This document shows, one piece after another, positions 27,371 through 36,660 of a stretch of 64,000 nt of DNA (positions are counted from its first letter, which is position 1; each line of letters starts with the position of its first letter). The stretch covers positions 570,936-634,935 of the forward strand of contig KE356560.1 in NCBI GenBank assembly GCA_000415965.1. The letters run 5' to 3'. The notes under the pieces were generated by a model. It saw nothing but the letters and a program-made list of their open reading frames with translations. It did no database searches and was not told the DNA's origin. Source of the stretch: Haloquadratum walsbyi J07HQW1 (GTDB lineage Archaea; Halobacteriota; Halobacteria; Halobacteriales; Haloferacaceae). The translations under genes and the position numbers were made by a program.

Positions 27371-27832
27371 TCAATCCTGTGGATTCATATCGCGTTCACC
27401 CTCAAGTGCTTCTGTGCGAAGTCTCCGACAGCGTTCTGATTCCACAGAGAGATCTGCAACTGCTGTTGGATTCATCTCTTCATCGACAGCGACGAATACG
27501 AAGTATGATTCAGTGGTTCGTTCGCGCGTGCCAGTCTGTGGGTTTTCACGGTATGCCCGAAGTCGAACGCGAACTGACGTCTCCCCAGTCGCATATGCAT
27601 ATGACTCGATAATACAGGTATCGCCCTGCGGAATTGGGCGTTCAAAATCTAATCGGTCAATACGAGCGGTGACACACGTATGATTGGCATGACGCATTGC
27701 TGACATCGCACCGATTTCGTCCATCCACTTAGCAACATTTCCTCCGTGTGCGGTACCATAGTTATTTACATCATCCGGCTGAACCCGCTCGCGATTTTCG
27801 ATATAGGTCGCGGTAACAGTACTCATACGCAT
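27371..27832 (-). CDS. Acyl-CoA thioesterase (hot-dog fold)
   Basis: This 153-residue protein has the hot-dog signature NNYGTAHGGNVAKWMDEIGAM near residues 23-43, whose Asp/Glu is catalytic in YciA-like thioesterases. RIDRLDFERPIPQGDTCII and TESYFVFVAVDE follow. It should release free fatty acid or short organic acid from a CoA ester; chain-length preference is not readable. Two in-frame ATG codons (27832 and 27826) are possible starts, and the second, giving MSTVTATYIENRERV, matches homologues as well. It is monocistronic. Confidence 0.85.
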   Translation of the reverse strand: MRMSTVTATYIENRERVQPDDVNNYGTAHGGNVAKWMDEIGAMSAMRHANHTCVTARIDRLDFERPIPQGDTCIIESYAYATGETSVRVRLRAYRENPQTGTRERTTESYFVFVAVDEEMNPTAVADLSVESERCRRLRTEALEGERDMNPQD

Positions 27833-28067
27833 AATAATCCGTCACGACAATTGAGGGTTCTGACGATTTTACCTCCGATGATAAGTAACTGACGTATCAT
27901 CCAGTTTGAAATTCGTCTCACAGCACCGCAACCACGATTGATATTCTATTTTACCATACATGTCTGTGTGCATTGTTCGGATACTCCTCGCTTAGTGGTG
28001 TTATTCTCCTCAAAAAAGTGGTAGCCCTATGCGACGCGTGTCGCGTGCGACAGTCAGCAGTATCCAG

Positions 28068-28229
28068 CTACTCGTCGTCGTCGCCGCCGTCAGTCACAAT
28101 ACGGACGTCTTCAGCTTCGTCCATATCGGCAAATGGTGACTCAGGTTCGTCTATCTCGTCTTCTGCTTCCTCATCCTCACGTGCTGACTCATACGCCCAA
28201 TCGTCCGTGTAATCACCAAAGTGGCACAT
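28068..28229 (-). CDS. Small acidic haloarchaeal protein (53 aa)
   Basis: This short gene gives MCHFGDYTDDWAYESARED, then a Glu/Asp-rich stretch, ESPFADMDEAEDV and a terminal DDDE. The MCHF...DW start recalls small conserved haloarchaeal proteins, but I do not know a function. Nearly one residue in two is acidic. A gcgac/gtcgc hairpin at 28031-28044 just beyond its stop could end the transcript. It is divergent from the glycine-rich protein gene at 28370. Confidence 0.65.
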   Translation of the reverse strand: MCHFGDYTDDWAYESAREDEEAEDEIDEPESPFADMDEAEDVRIVTDGGDDDE

Positions 28230-28369
28230 TGTTATAATCCAATTAATTGAAAGAAATCCAGACGGTTAATAGTTAATAATGTCAGAACTCGTATATTATG
28301 TCCACCGACTAAAAAGACCGCATCAGTTGCCGGGGCATACAAGTATAGCAAGGACGTACTGATTTCTGT

Positions 28370-28696
28370 ATGAAAAATCCAATATGCTCATCTGAGGACA
28401 ATGGCTCGGAAGACAAAAACGCAAAGCGTGGGGCAAAATTCGGGAGTCAGGTCGGTGCTGCTGCGGGCGCTCGTGTTGGTCCATTTGTGACTGGACTTTC
28501 ATCTGGACTTGGAGGTGCTGTTGGTTATCTCGTCGGTAGTGTTGTTGACGATGTTGCTGATACTGCAAAACCAATGACTGATGGTGGACAACAGCAATCG
28601 GACGATTATCCTCGCGAGGAGACGCACGCTGGTGATGAAGTCGATATTCCAGTCCAGATAGAGACAATGGAATCAGCAGATCATAAAGATCAATAA
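28370..28696 (+). CDS. Small glycine-zipper-like protein
   Basis: This 108-residue protein has a central Gly/Ala-rich region (residues 20-60). AKFGSQVGAAAGARVGPFV and SSGLGGAVGYLVGSVVDDV have Gly spaced every four residues, as in glycine-zipper membrane helices. The flanks are hydrophilic and acidic. It has no signal peptide. Such proteins may insert in or associate with the membrane; no specific family was recognised. It is preceded by a short A/T-rich promoter region and stands alone. Confidence 0.6.
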   Translation: MKNPICSSEDNGSEDKNAKRGAKFGSQVGAAAGARVGPFVTGLSSGLGGAVGYLVGSVVDDVADTAKPMTDGGQQQSDDYPREETHAGDEVDIPVQIETMESADHKDQ

Positions 28697-29310
28697 TAAA
28701 TATTCAGTGCGATTACTACACGATGGAATCGTCGATATTAATCTCAATCTCAATCGGTTAATTCCGATTTTCGTCTACTGTAATACGCAGTAAAAGTAAA
28801 ATTTCACTGATAATTTCAACATTTTAATTCGATCCCGAGGCAAGTTGACGCGCTTGTGACTGGCTTATTTGTCCTGCTGATTCGGGCTTCAGACATGGAG
28901 TTGAATTCGTAGTCTGTCCATTACATCATATTAAATTGTGTTTCACAGAGCGAGACGCCTCCGCGCATTTGCATCTGTGCGCACAGTGCCAGTCTCCACA
29001 CACGCGGATGTGAACTTCAGACGGATTCTCACCGTGTTGTGGGTTCGGTGCGACTGTCAACCTGAAATCTCCCACGCTCAGGATTCCTCCACGTTTATTT
29101 GGATGCGAATATCAAACATCTGAGATAGCGATGCGATGACGGCAGCAGTACTCCTGCTCTATTCTTGCTTTCCAGAAGTGTCTCCTCAAAGCTGAGAACT
29201 AATGACTGAGAACTGAGTGGTAATAAACGGCTCAATATCGTCTTGGGGAAGAGAGAATTGAGTTATATTTACAACAGAAAACTGGAGGAGATGATGACAA
29301 CGATGATATG
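28697..29310. other. Gene-free stretch with a family 2 element fragment
   Basis: No gene is supported in these 614 bp. An element fragment lies at 28998-29115; the rest is A/T-rich. Confidence 0.45.
28998..29115 (+). mobile_element. Right-end fragment of a family 2 element
   Basis: The sequence cagacggattctcaccgtg followed by gggttcggtgcgactgtcaa and cctgaaatctc matches the right part of the copy at 19484-20068 (near 19930-19980). It ends in gcgaatatcaa like that copy. Only the last 120 bp remain. Confidence 0.5.
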
Positions 29311-30048
29311 TTATTGACTCGATGACCCATCTATATTCTTCGTGGGGTCATCATAGCTTGTTTCATCATTAACAGCCCCTGTATCAGGTTCACTGTCATG
29401 TGGATCGTTCGTCTGTTGTTGCATCGAGTGGACGACTGTCTGATCCTTAGACGGATGGTTCTCGTTTTGGGTGACCTTGGTCTCAGTCTCGGTTGATTCA
29501 AGTTGGTCAGTAAATCCCCACTCAGCCGCGCGTGCTGCTGCCTCTGCACGTGCTTCCTGCTTGATTGACTCGATTTGGTCAGTGTCCGCGAGAAACGCCT
29601 CAACTGCGGTTTGTGTGTCTGTGCCAGTGACGCGTGTTTGCGGGGCAGCGTTGCGAGTCCGCTCAACGAGTGTGGCGTTATCAGTGAGACGACGAGCCGG
29701 CGCAGTTGGGGCTATGGCGAATGTGTCGGTAACATCACGGTGTATGCTCATGAGAGTTGTCGCCGGGAGGGTATATACATCAACATGAGGAGTGCCACTG
29801 TCTGACAGGGCATCAATTGCCTGAGAACCAACAACATCATTATCAGTGTGGTATGCAGCCATTGGGACTCCCTGCTCAAACGTGATCACCGCACGGTCAT
29901 CATCACCGGCGAGGATTGACTGCTGTGGCTCAAACACGATGTATCCAGTCAGCGACCGGTCAAGTGCAGAGACAAGTGTTTCAGCGATATCCGCATCAGT
30001 CCGAGACCGGCAGAGGTCGCCGGTTGGGATCTGTCCATCAAAACTCAT
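29311..30048 (-). CDS. Uncharacterised haloarchaeal protein next to a MinD-like ATPase
   Basis: This 245-residue acidic protein has no motif I can name. The first 150 residues look like a folded domain (TGYIVFEPQQSILAGDDDR, AVITFEQGVPMAAYHTDN, TDTFAIAPTAPARRL). A predicted helix (QIESIKQEARAEAAARAAEW) follows, and then a 60-residue low-complexity Thr/Asp/Asn/Gln tail. There is no signal or membrane segment. It starts two bases after the stop of the MinD-like gene, so the pair is an operon. The context suggests it is the partner or effector positioned or regulated by the ATPase. Confidence 0.65.
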   Translation of the reverse strand: MSFDGQIPTGDLCRSRTDADIAETLVSALDRSLTGYIVFEPQQSILAGDDDRAVITFEQGVPMAAYHTDNDVVGSQAIDALSDSGTPHVDVYTLPATTLMSIHRDVTDTFAIAPTAPARRLTDNATLVERTRNAAPQTRVTGTDTQTAVEAFLADTDQIESIKQEARAEAAARAAEWGFTDQLESTETETKVTQNENHPSKDQTVVHSMQQQTNDPHDSEPDTGAVNDETSYDDPTKNIDGSSSQ

Positions 30049-30050
30049 CT

Positions 30051-30824
30051 TTAGAAGCGCTCGGGGACCACGGCATTTCGAAATCGGTCAGCAACACCGA
30101 TTGCATCACCATCGTGAATATCAAGTGTGGCTGCCGCACTTCGGAACGCACCTGCGGCTGTTGTTTCTGGGGCATGTGCAAGAAGCGGTTTTCCAGCCCG
30201 TCGAGCCATACGAACAGCATCGCTTTCGGGGACTGTGGCGAGTGTTTTACCGTTGAAGTATCGTGTCGCTTGTTCGGCAATCGTCGTGACATCCTCATCT
30301 GGTCGCACCCGATTAAAGATGATACCGCCAGTTGCTGTTCCATACGCCCGTGCGTACTCTTGAACTTTCAGACCATCTGAGAGTGACGGCACGGTTGGTT
30401 GGAGAATGATTACAACACGATCTGCGAGGACAATCGGGAGCACAGCACTCTTTGAGCCTAATGCTGCTGGTGAGTCAAGTAAAAGAACATCCGTATCAGT
30501 CGCAAGATCAGCAACGATATCTCGGAGCAGTGTCGGATCAGCAGCCTCGAAGTCTGCTAAACTCGTCCCACAGGGCACAACTGACATTCCAAAGCGTTCA
30601 TACACGGCTGCTGAAGCCGGAAGGTCACAATCCGTCAACAACAGATCGTGAAGCGTGATATCAACATCGTCAAGCCCAGCATGAAACAGCAGATTCGCCA
30701 TCCCGGTGTCGGCGTCAATAACGGTGACATCATAATCAGTCGCAAGTGCCATGCCAAGCGCGAGCGTGCTTGTTGTCTTTCCTGTGCCGCCTTTTCCACT
30801 CGCGACGGCAAACGCTTCAACCAT
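30051..30824 (-). CDS. MinD/ParA-like P-loop ATPase
   Basis: This 257-residue ATPase has the deviant Walker A motif KGGTGKTT (residues 11-18), switch I-type DADTGMANL near 40, Walker B VLLLDSPAALG near 112 and a PTVPSLSDGLKV block. It belongs to the MinD side of the family, whose haloarchaeal members position proteins or organelles on membranes rather than divide cells through MinC. No amphipathic C-terminal targeting helix is obvious. It precedes a gene of unknown function in the same operon and follows the cbiP gene end by about 100 bp on the same strand. Confidence 0.85.
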   Translation of the reverse strand: MVEAFAVASGKGGTGKTTSTLALGMALATDYDVTVIDADTGMANLLFHAGLDDVDITLHDLLLTDCDLPASAAVYERFGMSVVPCGTSLADFEAADPTLLRDIVADLATDTDVLLLDSPAALGSKSAVLPIVLADRVVIILQPTVPSLSDGLKVQEYARAYGTATGGIIFNRVRPDEDVTTIAEQATRYFNGKTLATVPESDAVRMARRAGKPLLAHAPETTAAGAFRSAAATLDIHDGDAIGVADRFRNAVVPERF

Positions 30825-30927
30825 ATCTCTCGCTCACAGTCAGAGATAAAAAGTGTTTGAATCTAATACAGTGTCAAACTGATGGCAAATCATAAAATTC
30901 TTTGAGATCTGTCCGACGATACTGCAA

Positions 30928-32679
30928 TTATCTAAGCTCTGCAAGCGGATATCCAAGGATAGATTCGAACGAAATCGAAGAGACAAGATGTGCCGCACGC
31001 TCATAGGGGTCACTGCGCGGTGTTGTATCGATATCAGGACGCTCAACATCAGCAGCAGTGAAGACCGACTCAACAAATGCCTCACAGACAGCTCCATTAT
31101 CAAATAATCCATGTAAATAAGTTCCAATGACAGAATCGGTTGCCGCTCCAAGTCCAACTGGACTGCGCGGACGCTGATTGGTTATATTCTGAGATGTCTT
31201 TGTGTTATTATTTGCTGAGGTGTCTCCTGATTCCCCACACTCACTCGCAGTCAGTGATTCAAATGGAGTCTGCACCGGACCACAAGCTGTTGTCCGTCCC
31301 GCATGGATTTCGTATCCGGTCACCAAACCGGTCGCATCTGCAAGGGGTCCAAAGCCATCGATACTCCACGTAACTGGTGCAACGCGTTTTTTGGGTGAAA
31401 ACTGCGTTTCAATCGGGAGCATTCCAAGCCCTGCAAGTATCTGAGAATCATCAGTATCGTCACTATCGCTGGTAGAGACTGCTTTTGTCTCACCTTTTTT
31501 ATTTGAGTTGGTTTCCTCAATATCGATAGCAGTGAGCCGTTCACCAAGAAGTTGATAGCCGCCGCAAAGTCCGACAATTGGACCCTCAAATGCCCGGAGT
31601 TCATCATCAAACCCAGCCGCGCGAAGCGCTCGCAAGTCATCGACTGTATTTTTTGTCCCAGTTATCACAACAGCATCAATATCAGCCTGCGAAAGCGATG
31701 TATCAAGCGGAATAAAAGCAACACGAACACCCGGAACAGCAGCGAGTGGGTCAAGATCGGCGGTGTTCGACGCACGGGGAAGTCGTGGAACAGCGACTGT
31801 TACGGTGTGATCCACTGGAACGTTATCATCTGCCCCACGCACTGAGCGCTCACCGACAGCAGGAAGAGATACGCTATCTTCTGCCGGAAGACCAGGGTCA
31901 TCGTACGGTATGACCGAAAGAACTGGAATTCCAGTTCGATTCTCGATTGTCTCAATGCCCGGGGCAAGTAATGACTCATCACCGCGGAATTTAGTAATGA
32001 CAATACCAACAACCTGATTCCGGACATCATCCGGGAGTAATTCAAGTGTTCCAATAATTGATGCAAAAACACCGCCGCGTTCGATATCGGCGACAATGAT
32101 GATGCGAGCATCTGTGAAGCGAGCTGTCTCGATATTCGCAAGATCATGATCATGAAAATTGATCTCTGCGATTGATCCTGCTCCCTCAGCAATAATAACG
32201 TCATGAGTAGTCGCAAGCCGGCTGTGTGCGGTCACAGCAGTTGAACGTGCCTGTTCCCAGTATTCGGTATAAAATGATTCAGCGGTATAATGCCCAACAG
32301 CAACACCATCAATAATTAATTGTGACTCCGCATCACCACGAGGTTTCAATAAGACGGGATTATGATCAGTTACTGATCGGATGCCTGCAGCCTGCGCTTG
32401 GACTGATTGTGACACGCCAATCTCACCGTATGGTGGGTTTCCCTCAAAGTCTATTTGTGCTCTTGAATCGGTTCCATTATTCGTTTCTGATTTCGCGCTG
32501 GTATCGGCTGCTGGTCGGACAACCGCTCGTGCCTCATTACTCATATTTTGAGCTTTAAATGGAGTAACAGAGATTCCAGCGTTCGCAAATCGTCGACATA
32601 ATCCAGTAACAACAGTACTTTTTCCCACGTGGCTTGCTGTGCCGGCAACGAGAATTGTTGGTGTCGTTTTCTTACACAT
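30928..32679 (-). CDS. cbiP: Cobyric acid synthase CbiP
   Basis: This 583-residue amidotransferase adds four amide groups to adenosylcobyrinic acid a,c-diamide. The N-terminal P-loop domain has [21 protein letters not shown] and [11 protein letters not shown]. The C-terminal glutaminase domain has the nucleophile in [17 protein letters not shown] (near residue 358) and the His in [10 protein letters not shown]. Compared with the family's usual 480-510 residues it is long, because of three Ser/Thr/Asn/Asp-rich insertions: after AVVRP, after TAIDIEE and after the TASECGESG block. It lies 169 bp downstream of cobA in the cobalamin cluster. Confidence 0.92.
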   Translation of the reverse strand: MCKKTTPTILVAGTASHVGKSTVVTGLCRRFANAGISVTPFKAQNMSNEARAVVRPAADTSAKSETNNGTDSRAQIDFEGNPPYGEIGVSQSVQAQAAGIRSVTDHNPVLLKPRGDAESQLIIDGVAVGHYTAESFYTEYWEQARSTAVTAHSRLATTHDVIIAEGAGSIAEINFHDHDLANIETARFTDARIIIVADIERGGVFASIIGTLELLPDDVRNQVVGIVITKFRGDESLLAPGIETIENRTGIPVLSVIPYDDPGLPAEDSVSLPAVGERSVRGADDNVPVDHTVTVAVPRLPRASNTADLDPLAAVPGVRVAFIPLDTSLSQADIDAVVITGTKNTVDDLRALRAAGFDDELRAFEGPIVGLCGGYQLLGERLTAIDIEETNSNKKGETKAVSTSDSDDTDDSQILAGLGMLPIETQFSPKKRVAPVTWSIDGFGPLADATGLVTGYEIHAGRTTACGPVQTPFESLTASECGESGDTSANNNTKTSQNITNQRPRSPVGLGAATDSVIGTYLHGLFDNGAVCEAFVESVFTAADVERPDIDTTPRSDPYERAAHLVSSISFESILGYPLAELR

Positions 32680-32847
32680 GAGTTATTCAATTGTCAATTT
32701 CGGTATCTGCACGTCTATGAGCGAGACGACTGACCGATATCCTGTTCGCGTGTCATGATACTGTTTGAATAGGGTGATATTATAGAATGCTCCACGTATC
32801 ACATCGAGTCTGAGCCGCGGCGTCTTCTTTAACAAGTACTCACACCT

Positions 32848-33555
32848 CTAGTACTCAGTTCCCTTGCGCGCACGTACGCCCTCATCAAACAGATGCTTTT
32901 GTTTTTTCACATTGGTTATCAGATCAACATCATCGAATAAATATGTCGGCTCAGTATGACTCCCGGTGAGAACAAGTTCGAGATTATCCGGCTTTTGCTC
33001 AATCAGCGAGAGAACATCATCCTGTGTAATAAGTTCCTGTTCAACCGCATAGAGGACCTCATCGAGGATCAATAAATGTATACCATCCTCAGGATCTCCG
33101 CTGAGGTCAATTGGGGTGTCCAATGACATATCAGATATAGCGTCAAGAAGCGTCCGCGTCCGCCGCATCGCCCCTTCAGCTTTAGCGTGATGTTCATCAT
33201 CATCGGATCCATCAAGCAGACCATGCCATCCGTAGTGACCAGTGTTCTCATATGAGATTCCAGGAACGCTCGCGATTGTATTATACTCTCCCCGGTCTCC
33301 CTCGACTGAGTCGGCACCGCCTTTCATAAACTGAAGCATATGAACGCGAAAGCCATGTCCAACGGCACGAAATGCCATTCCAAGTGCAGCAGTTGTCTTT
33401 CCCTTTCCATCGCCCCACCACACTTGTATTCGACCAAACTCCTCAGGCGCGGTCGGTGTAATCTCCTCTGCAGCAGGGCGCTCACCACCGCCAGGTGTTC
33501 CCTGGCGGGTTTCTGCAGGGGTCATTGCTGTTGATTCATCTGTCTCATCTGGCAT
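32848..33555 (-). CDS. cobA: Corrinoid adenosyltransferase CobA (CobO type)
   Basis: This 235-residue enzyme transfers the adenosyl group of ATP to reduced corrinoid. The P-loop WWGDGKGKTTAALGMAFRA (residue 48 onward) and the CobA stretches MLQFMKGG, LLILDEVLYAVEQELIT and ELVLTGSHTEP are present. The 45 residues before the P-loop are acidic and probably disordered. The ATG at 33555 is chosen over that at 33570 because a gataaag TATA-like element lies 25 nt upstream. It leads into cbiP. Confidence 0.9.
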   Translation of the reverse strand: MPDETDESTAMTPAETRQGTPGGGERPAAEEITPTAPEEFGRIQVWWGDGKGKTTAALGMAFRAVGHGFRVHMLQFMKGGADSVEGDRGEYNTIASVPGISYENTGHYGWHGLLDGSDDDEHHAKAEGAMRRTRTLLDAISDMSLDTPIDLSGDPEDGIHLLILDEVLYAVEQELITQDDVLSLIEQKPDNLELVLTGSHTEPTYLFDDVDLITNVKKQKHLFDEGVRARKGTEY

Positions 33556-33576
33556 AACATAATCCAGCATACCGAA

Positions 33577-33583
33577 GATAAAG
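33577..33583 (-). promoter_or_regulatory. TATA-like element of cobA
   Basis: Read on the minus strand the sequence is ctttatc, centred 25 nt before the ATG at 33555, consistent with a leaderless cobA transcript. Confidence 0.4.
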
Positions 33584-34242
33584 AAGGCGACGCGTCAGTA
33601 CCTCTATTTACCATTCAAAACGAGGGACAAGGCCACCTCCCCAACCGCCGAACGAGGTAAGCGGGTAGCGAAGGGAATAACGATTGGTACTCACATGCTG
33701 AGAGATGAGAACTCACGATTAATCTACCCTCTCACGTTCAATCCAATCTGGATATAATGTATCCATAGATCAACGAAGTGAACTCAAGAATGCCCGTAGA
33801 AATGAAGTGATCCCTCTTTGTAGCGTCTCTGTGGTCAGTTGTTGGGACTGTGAGCGTCGGCATTTCGAATGTGACCTGAAGCCGCGCATACAGGCGTTCC
33901 AAATAAAATGAGTGTGAGTGTGAGTTCAGAGAGAAACGGTGGTCACATGCTAATGACTGATATAGCCGACCCCTCCAGAGACGAAATCCGTCTCATCCTC
34001 ATCTCCGGCTGTATGTCAATTTTGATTCCAAGATAAACCTCAGTAGGTCCAGACAAAATTTGATTAGAATTGCTGACCTCCTCATAGTCGTCTATGATAC
34101 AGAGATCTGAGTCTACACGCGAGCAGAACTGATTGCACAGGAACACTCCCGTGTCCATGTTGTGGATATCAAATAGAGGGTTCTACCGTCGAGGCTCTTT
34201 GTGGATGTCTCAAATCACTTTCACTTGCTATTTGAAGCAGTA
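33584..34242. other. Gene-free stretch between cobA and cbiZ
   Basis: About 660 bp without a convincing gene. It holds repeat copy E (33861-33943). A minus-strand open frame at 33943-34158 (71 codons, starting MDTGVFLCNQF) has no recognisable motif and ordinary base use for the region; it may be a relic and is not called. Confidence 0.4.
33861..33943 (+). repeat. Dispersed intergenic repeat, copy E
   Basis: It contains catttcgaatgtgacctgaa, then gccgcgcatacaggcgttcc, and later tgtgagttcagagagaaacg, aligning with copies B, C and D. Confidence 0.5.
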
Positions 34243-35277
34243 TTATGATGACTCTGTTGTTGTTGTTTCTGTCTCGTCAGACAACTGGATAGGACTGACA
34301 GACGCACGATCATTCGTCATAACCCCGTGTGAAGCCGTTTCGACGGATTTCGGAGGAGAATCAGTTCCATATCGAGATGTGAGCGCAGCGCAGAGAGCGT
34401 CACGAACACACACTCGCGCAGCGTTGCCGACAGCAGTAGCGCTCCCAGAAAACTGTTTTACACTGCCTGTTGTGTCTGATGCGATGAGAACTGCATCAGA
34501 TGTCGTCCCAGTGAATCCAGTCTGAGTCATGAGTGTTGCCGTCTTTGCTTCACTCACCACAGCAACAAGATTAGAGAGCGCTCCTGGGGTAAGTGAGTGT
34601 GTCGTCCCGAGGATGATATTTACCGTCCCAAAATTATCCCTAGCAGCTTTGTTATTTGGAGAGTCATCTAGTCCACCAGATGTACTCGTATCAGTCTTTG
34701 CTGTTATATCCTCTGTTGAACGATCATTATCTATCATCTCCGGCATTGGGAGTGTTGCTGGATTACTAATCCCAGCGGTGACAATCGCCTCAACGGGGTC
34801 AAGACGCGCTCGTCGGGCATGCTGGAGGTCAACGCCAGTGAGTAATGCTGGTGTGTGTGTCTCTGCCTTTGCCTTTGTTTCAGTACTCATCCACGTAGTG
34901 TCAGTGTTACTTGCGTGTGGATTGTTATGTGGCGGTTCTGTCTGTGTATCGGTCAATGATCGGTCATCAATAGCGGTTGAGACATATTCAAATCCAGCAG
35001 TTGCACATCGCTCGGCGATGTATGCAGAAACGGCAGTTTCGGTCCATCCATTGGGGACCGAAAGAAGGTATGCCGTATCGCATCGAGAGATTCCGCCATC
35101 GTATCCTGTTGAGAGCCACCGAGTATTAGGATGAGAGAGACGACACACTCCGTCGCGAACGGTTACATCAAACAACGTTGCATCGTTAGTGTTAGTGTCG
35201 GTGTCGGACGAGAGACCACAGTCAGTGCAATCGGTGACGTCTGAGGCAGCATCGGAATGAGTATCTTCATCGGTCAT
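34243..35277 (-). CDS. cbiZ: Adenosylcobinamide amidohydrolase CbiZ
   Basis: This 344-residue salvage enzyme cleaves the aminopropanol side chain from adenosylcobinamide so that cobyric acid re-enters the pathway. Family blocks are TRWLSTGYDGG, TPALLTGVDLQHARRARL, TAGISNPATLPMP, GTVNIILGTTHSLTPGALSN, AKTATLMTQTGFTGTTSDAV and FSGSATAVGNAARVCVRDAL. It is longer than usual because of Thr/Asp/Asn-rich stretches near the N terminus, around residues 100-135 and around 190-215. A TTG at 35292 overlapping the cobD stop could start it, but the ATG at 35277 is preferred. It is downstream of cobD. Confidence 0.88.
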   Translation of the reverse strand: MTDEDTHSDAASDVTDCTDCGLSSDTDTNTNDATLFDVTVRDGVCRLSHPNTRWLSTGYDGGISRCDTAYLLSVPNGWTETAVSAYIAERCATAGFEYVSTAIDDRSLTDTQTEPPHNNPHASNTDTTWMSTETKAKAETHTPALLTGVDLQHARRARLDPVEAIVTAGISNPATLPMPEMIDNDRSTEDITAKTDTSTSGGLDDSPNNKAARDNFGTVNIILGTTHSLTPGALSNLVAVVSEAKTATLMTQTGFTGTTSDAVLIASDTTGSVKQFSGSATAVGNAARVCVRDALCAALTSRYGTDSPPKSVETASHGVMTNDRASVSPIQLSDETETTTTESS

Positions 35278-35288
35278 TATCGGATCAC

Positions 35289-36344
35289 TCAACGCTCAAG
35301 TAGGACAGAGAGGAGTTGGTCATTCTCATGTGGACGACGAATCGCAACGCGAACGTGTGCATCTAGTGTTTCAAATGTCCGCGCATCCCGAATTTCAAGA
35401 CCGTTGTCACGAACATGAGCGAGAAGAGCATCAACAGCAGCAGTCTTTGTCGCTGGGCTTCGATCAGCAATGGCTGAGACGGTTGTATCAACCCCGAGTA
35501 ACAAAAATGGGGCATCTGAAGGAAAGACAGTATACTCTGTCTCAAGCGCTGTTCGCAGTCGCTCACGCTCTGTGCTCACACGCTCACGAGTTGCACGGAC
35601 AAATTCATCCTGTGTGAGAGAATATCGTCCAACAGCAGCCGCTGGCGTCGAGAGTGACCATGTTGGTCGTGCTGACTCAAGTCGGTCTCCGAGCGTCCCA
35701 TCCGCGACCGCGAAGCCTGCCCGAAGCCCCGGCAGACCAAACATCTTCGTCAGTGACCGGACAACGATTGCCCCGCGTGCGCCAGCCATACTCGCTGCAT
35801 CAGTGAAGTCTATGAATGCTTCATCGATGATGACCGTCGTGTCAGTCTCGACGCAGCGTTGTCGAAATGTGTCAATTATCTCTGGATCAATGAGATCTCC
35901 CGTTGGATTATTAGGTGTGCAGATAATCACTGCAGCAACATCATCTGGTGTTGTGTCAGCAGTAACGACTGCATCGTGTGCAATCCCAACTGGTGTGCCT
36001 CCTTGGAGTTTGACCTCTCGAGCATACTCACTGAATCCTGGTTCAGGGATGAATACGCGGTCACCTGCTGAAACAGTGACAGCAATCGCAAGTCGAAGAG
36101 CAGCGATCCCTCCTGGCATTGGCGTCACCATCGAAGGGTCACAGTTCACATATGAAGCCGCCGCCTGAGCAAATGCAGAGAAGTCATCGGTATACTGTGT
36201 TGCATCCGAAAGTGCTGATTCATATACCTCAGCGACACCTGGAGGGCGATTAGGATTAGTATTAGCGCTAAAATCAAGACGAGAAGTGTCCTCACTTCCA
36301 CCATGGGGGACATGATCAACGTTGGTCACAGCGTCAGGGTTCAT
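35289..36344 (-). CDS. cobD: L-threonine-O-3-phosphate decarboxylase (CobD type)
   Basis: This 351-residue PLP enzyme makes (R)-1-aminopropan-2-ol phosphate, the linker of the cobalamin lower loop. It has the class I aminotransferase fold: an N-terminal DFSANTNPNRPP typical of CobD/HisC relatives, CTPNNPTGD near residue 145, DEAFIDF near 175 and the PLP lysine in RSLTKMFGLPGLRAGFA near 200. The late HVRVAIRRPHEN closes the active site. HisC-like function is less likely given the cobalamin neighbours. The stop lies 11 bases before the cbiZ start. Confidence 0.88.
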   Translation of the reverse strand: MNPDAVTNVDHVPHGGSEDTSRLDFSANTNPNRPPGVAEVYESALSDATQYTDDFSAFAQAAASYVNCDPSMVTPMPGGIAALRLAIAVTVSAGDRVFIPEPGFSEYAREVKLQGGTPVGIAHDAVVTADTTPDDVAAVIICTPNNPTGDLIDPEIIDTFRQRCVETDTTVIIDEAFIDFTDAASMAGARGAIVVRSLTKMFGLPGLRAGFAVADGTLGDRLESARPTWSLSTPAAAVGRYSLTQDEFVRATRERVSTERERLRTALETEYTVFPSDAPFLLLGVDTTVSAIADRSPATKTAAVDALLAHVRDNGLEIRDARTFETLDAHVRVAIRRPHENDQLLSVLLER

Positions 36345-36660
36345 CGGCCTTGATAGTATAATTCATTATCTCTCAGAAAAGTTTGAATACACCTCAGACT
36401 TGATGTTAGTAGTTGTGCTATGTTGGTCGTCATCATGAATGGTCGCATATGAGTATATATCAAGTGTTTGTTTCAGGATCGGTTTTCATCTCCTCCTGAT
36501 TAGTTGTTAGGAACATGGTTTCTTTATTCAGTTCTTGATCCGAAACTGAGTAGCCGCCTCAGCAGGGTGCGAGGGGATTAAAACAATCGATCGAACACAT
36601 TCCGGATTTCTGGTGGCTCCGTCGAGATGACCAGATCGTGCGGGTCGTCATAGAATATTA
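36345..36660. other. Upstream region of cobD
   Basis: About 315 bp. A 25-codon open segment on the minus strand near 36575-36650 (reading FYDDPHDLVISTEPPEIRNVF and a stop) looks like the tail of a lost gene. The cobD promoter must lie near 36360-36400. Confidence 0.3.

Noticed and set aside
33943-34158. 71-codon minus-strand frame between cobA and cbiZ
   Set aside because: No family motif or promoter element; lies next to repeat copy E. Could be a relic, but not supported as a gene.
35278-35292. TTG start of cbiZ overlapping the cobD stop
   Set aside because: An ATG five codons further in gives a normal protein; TTG starts are rare in haloarchaea. Not fully excluded.
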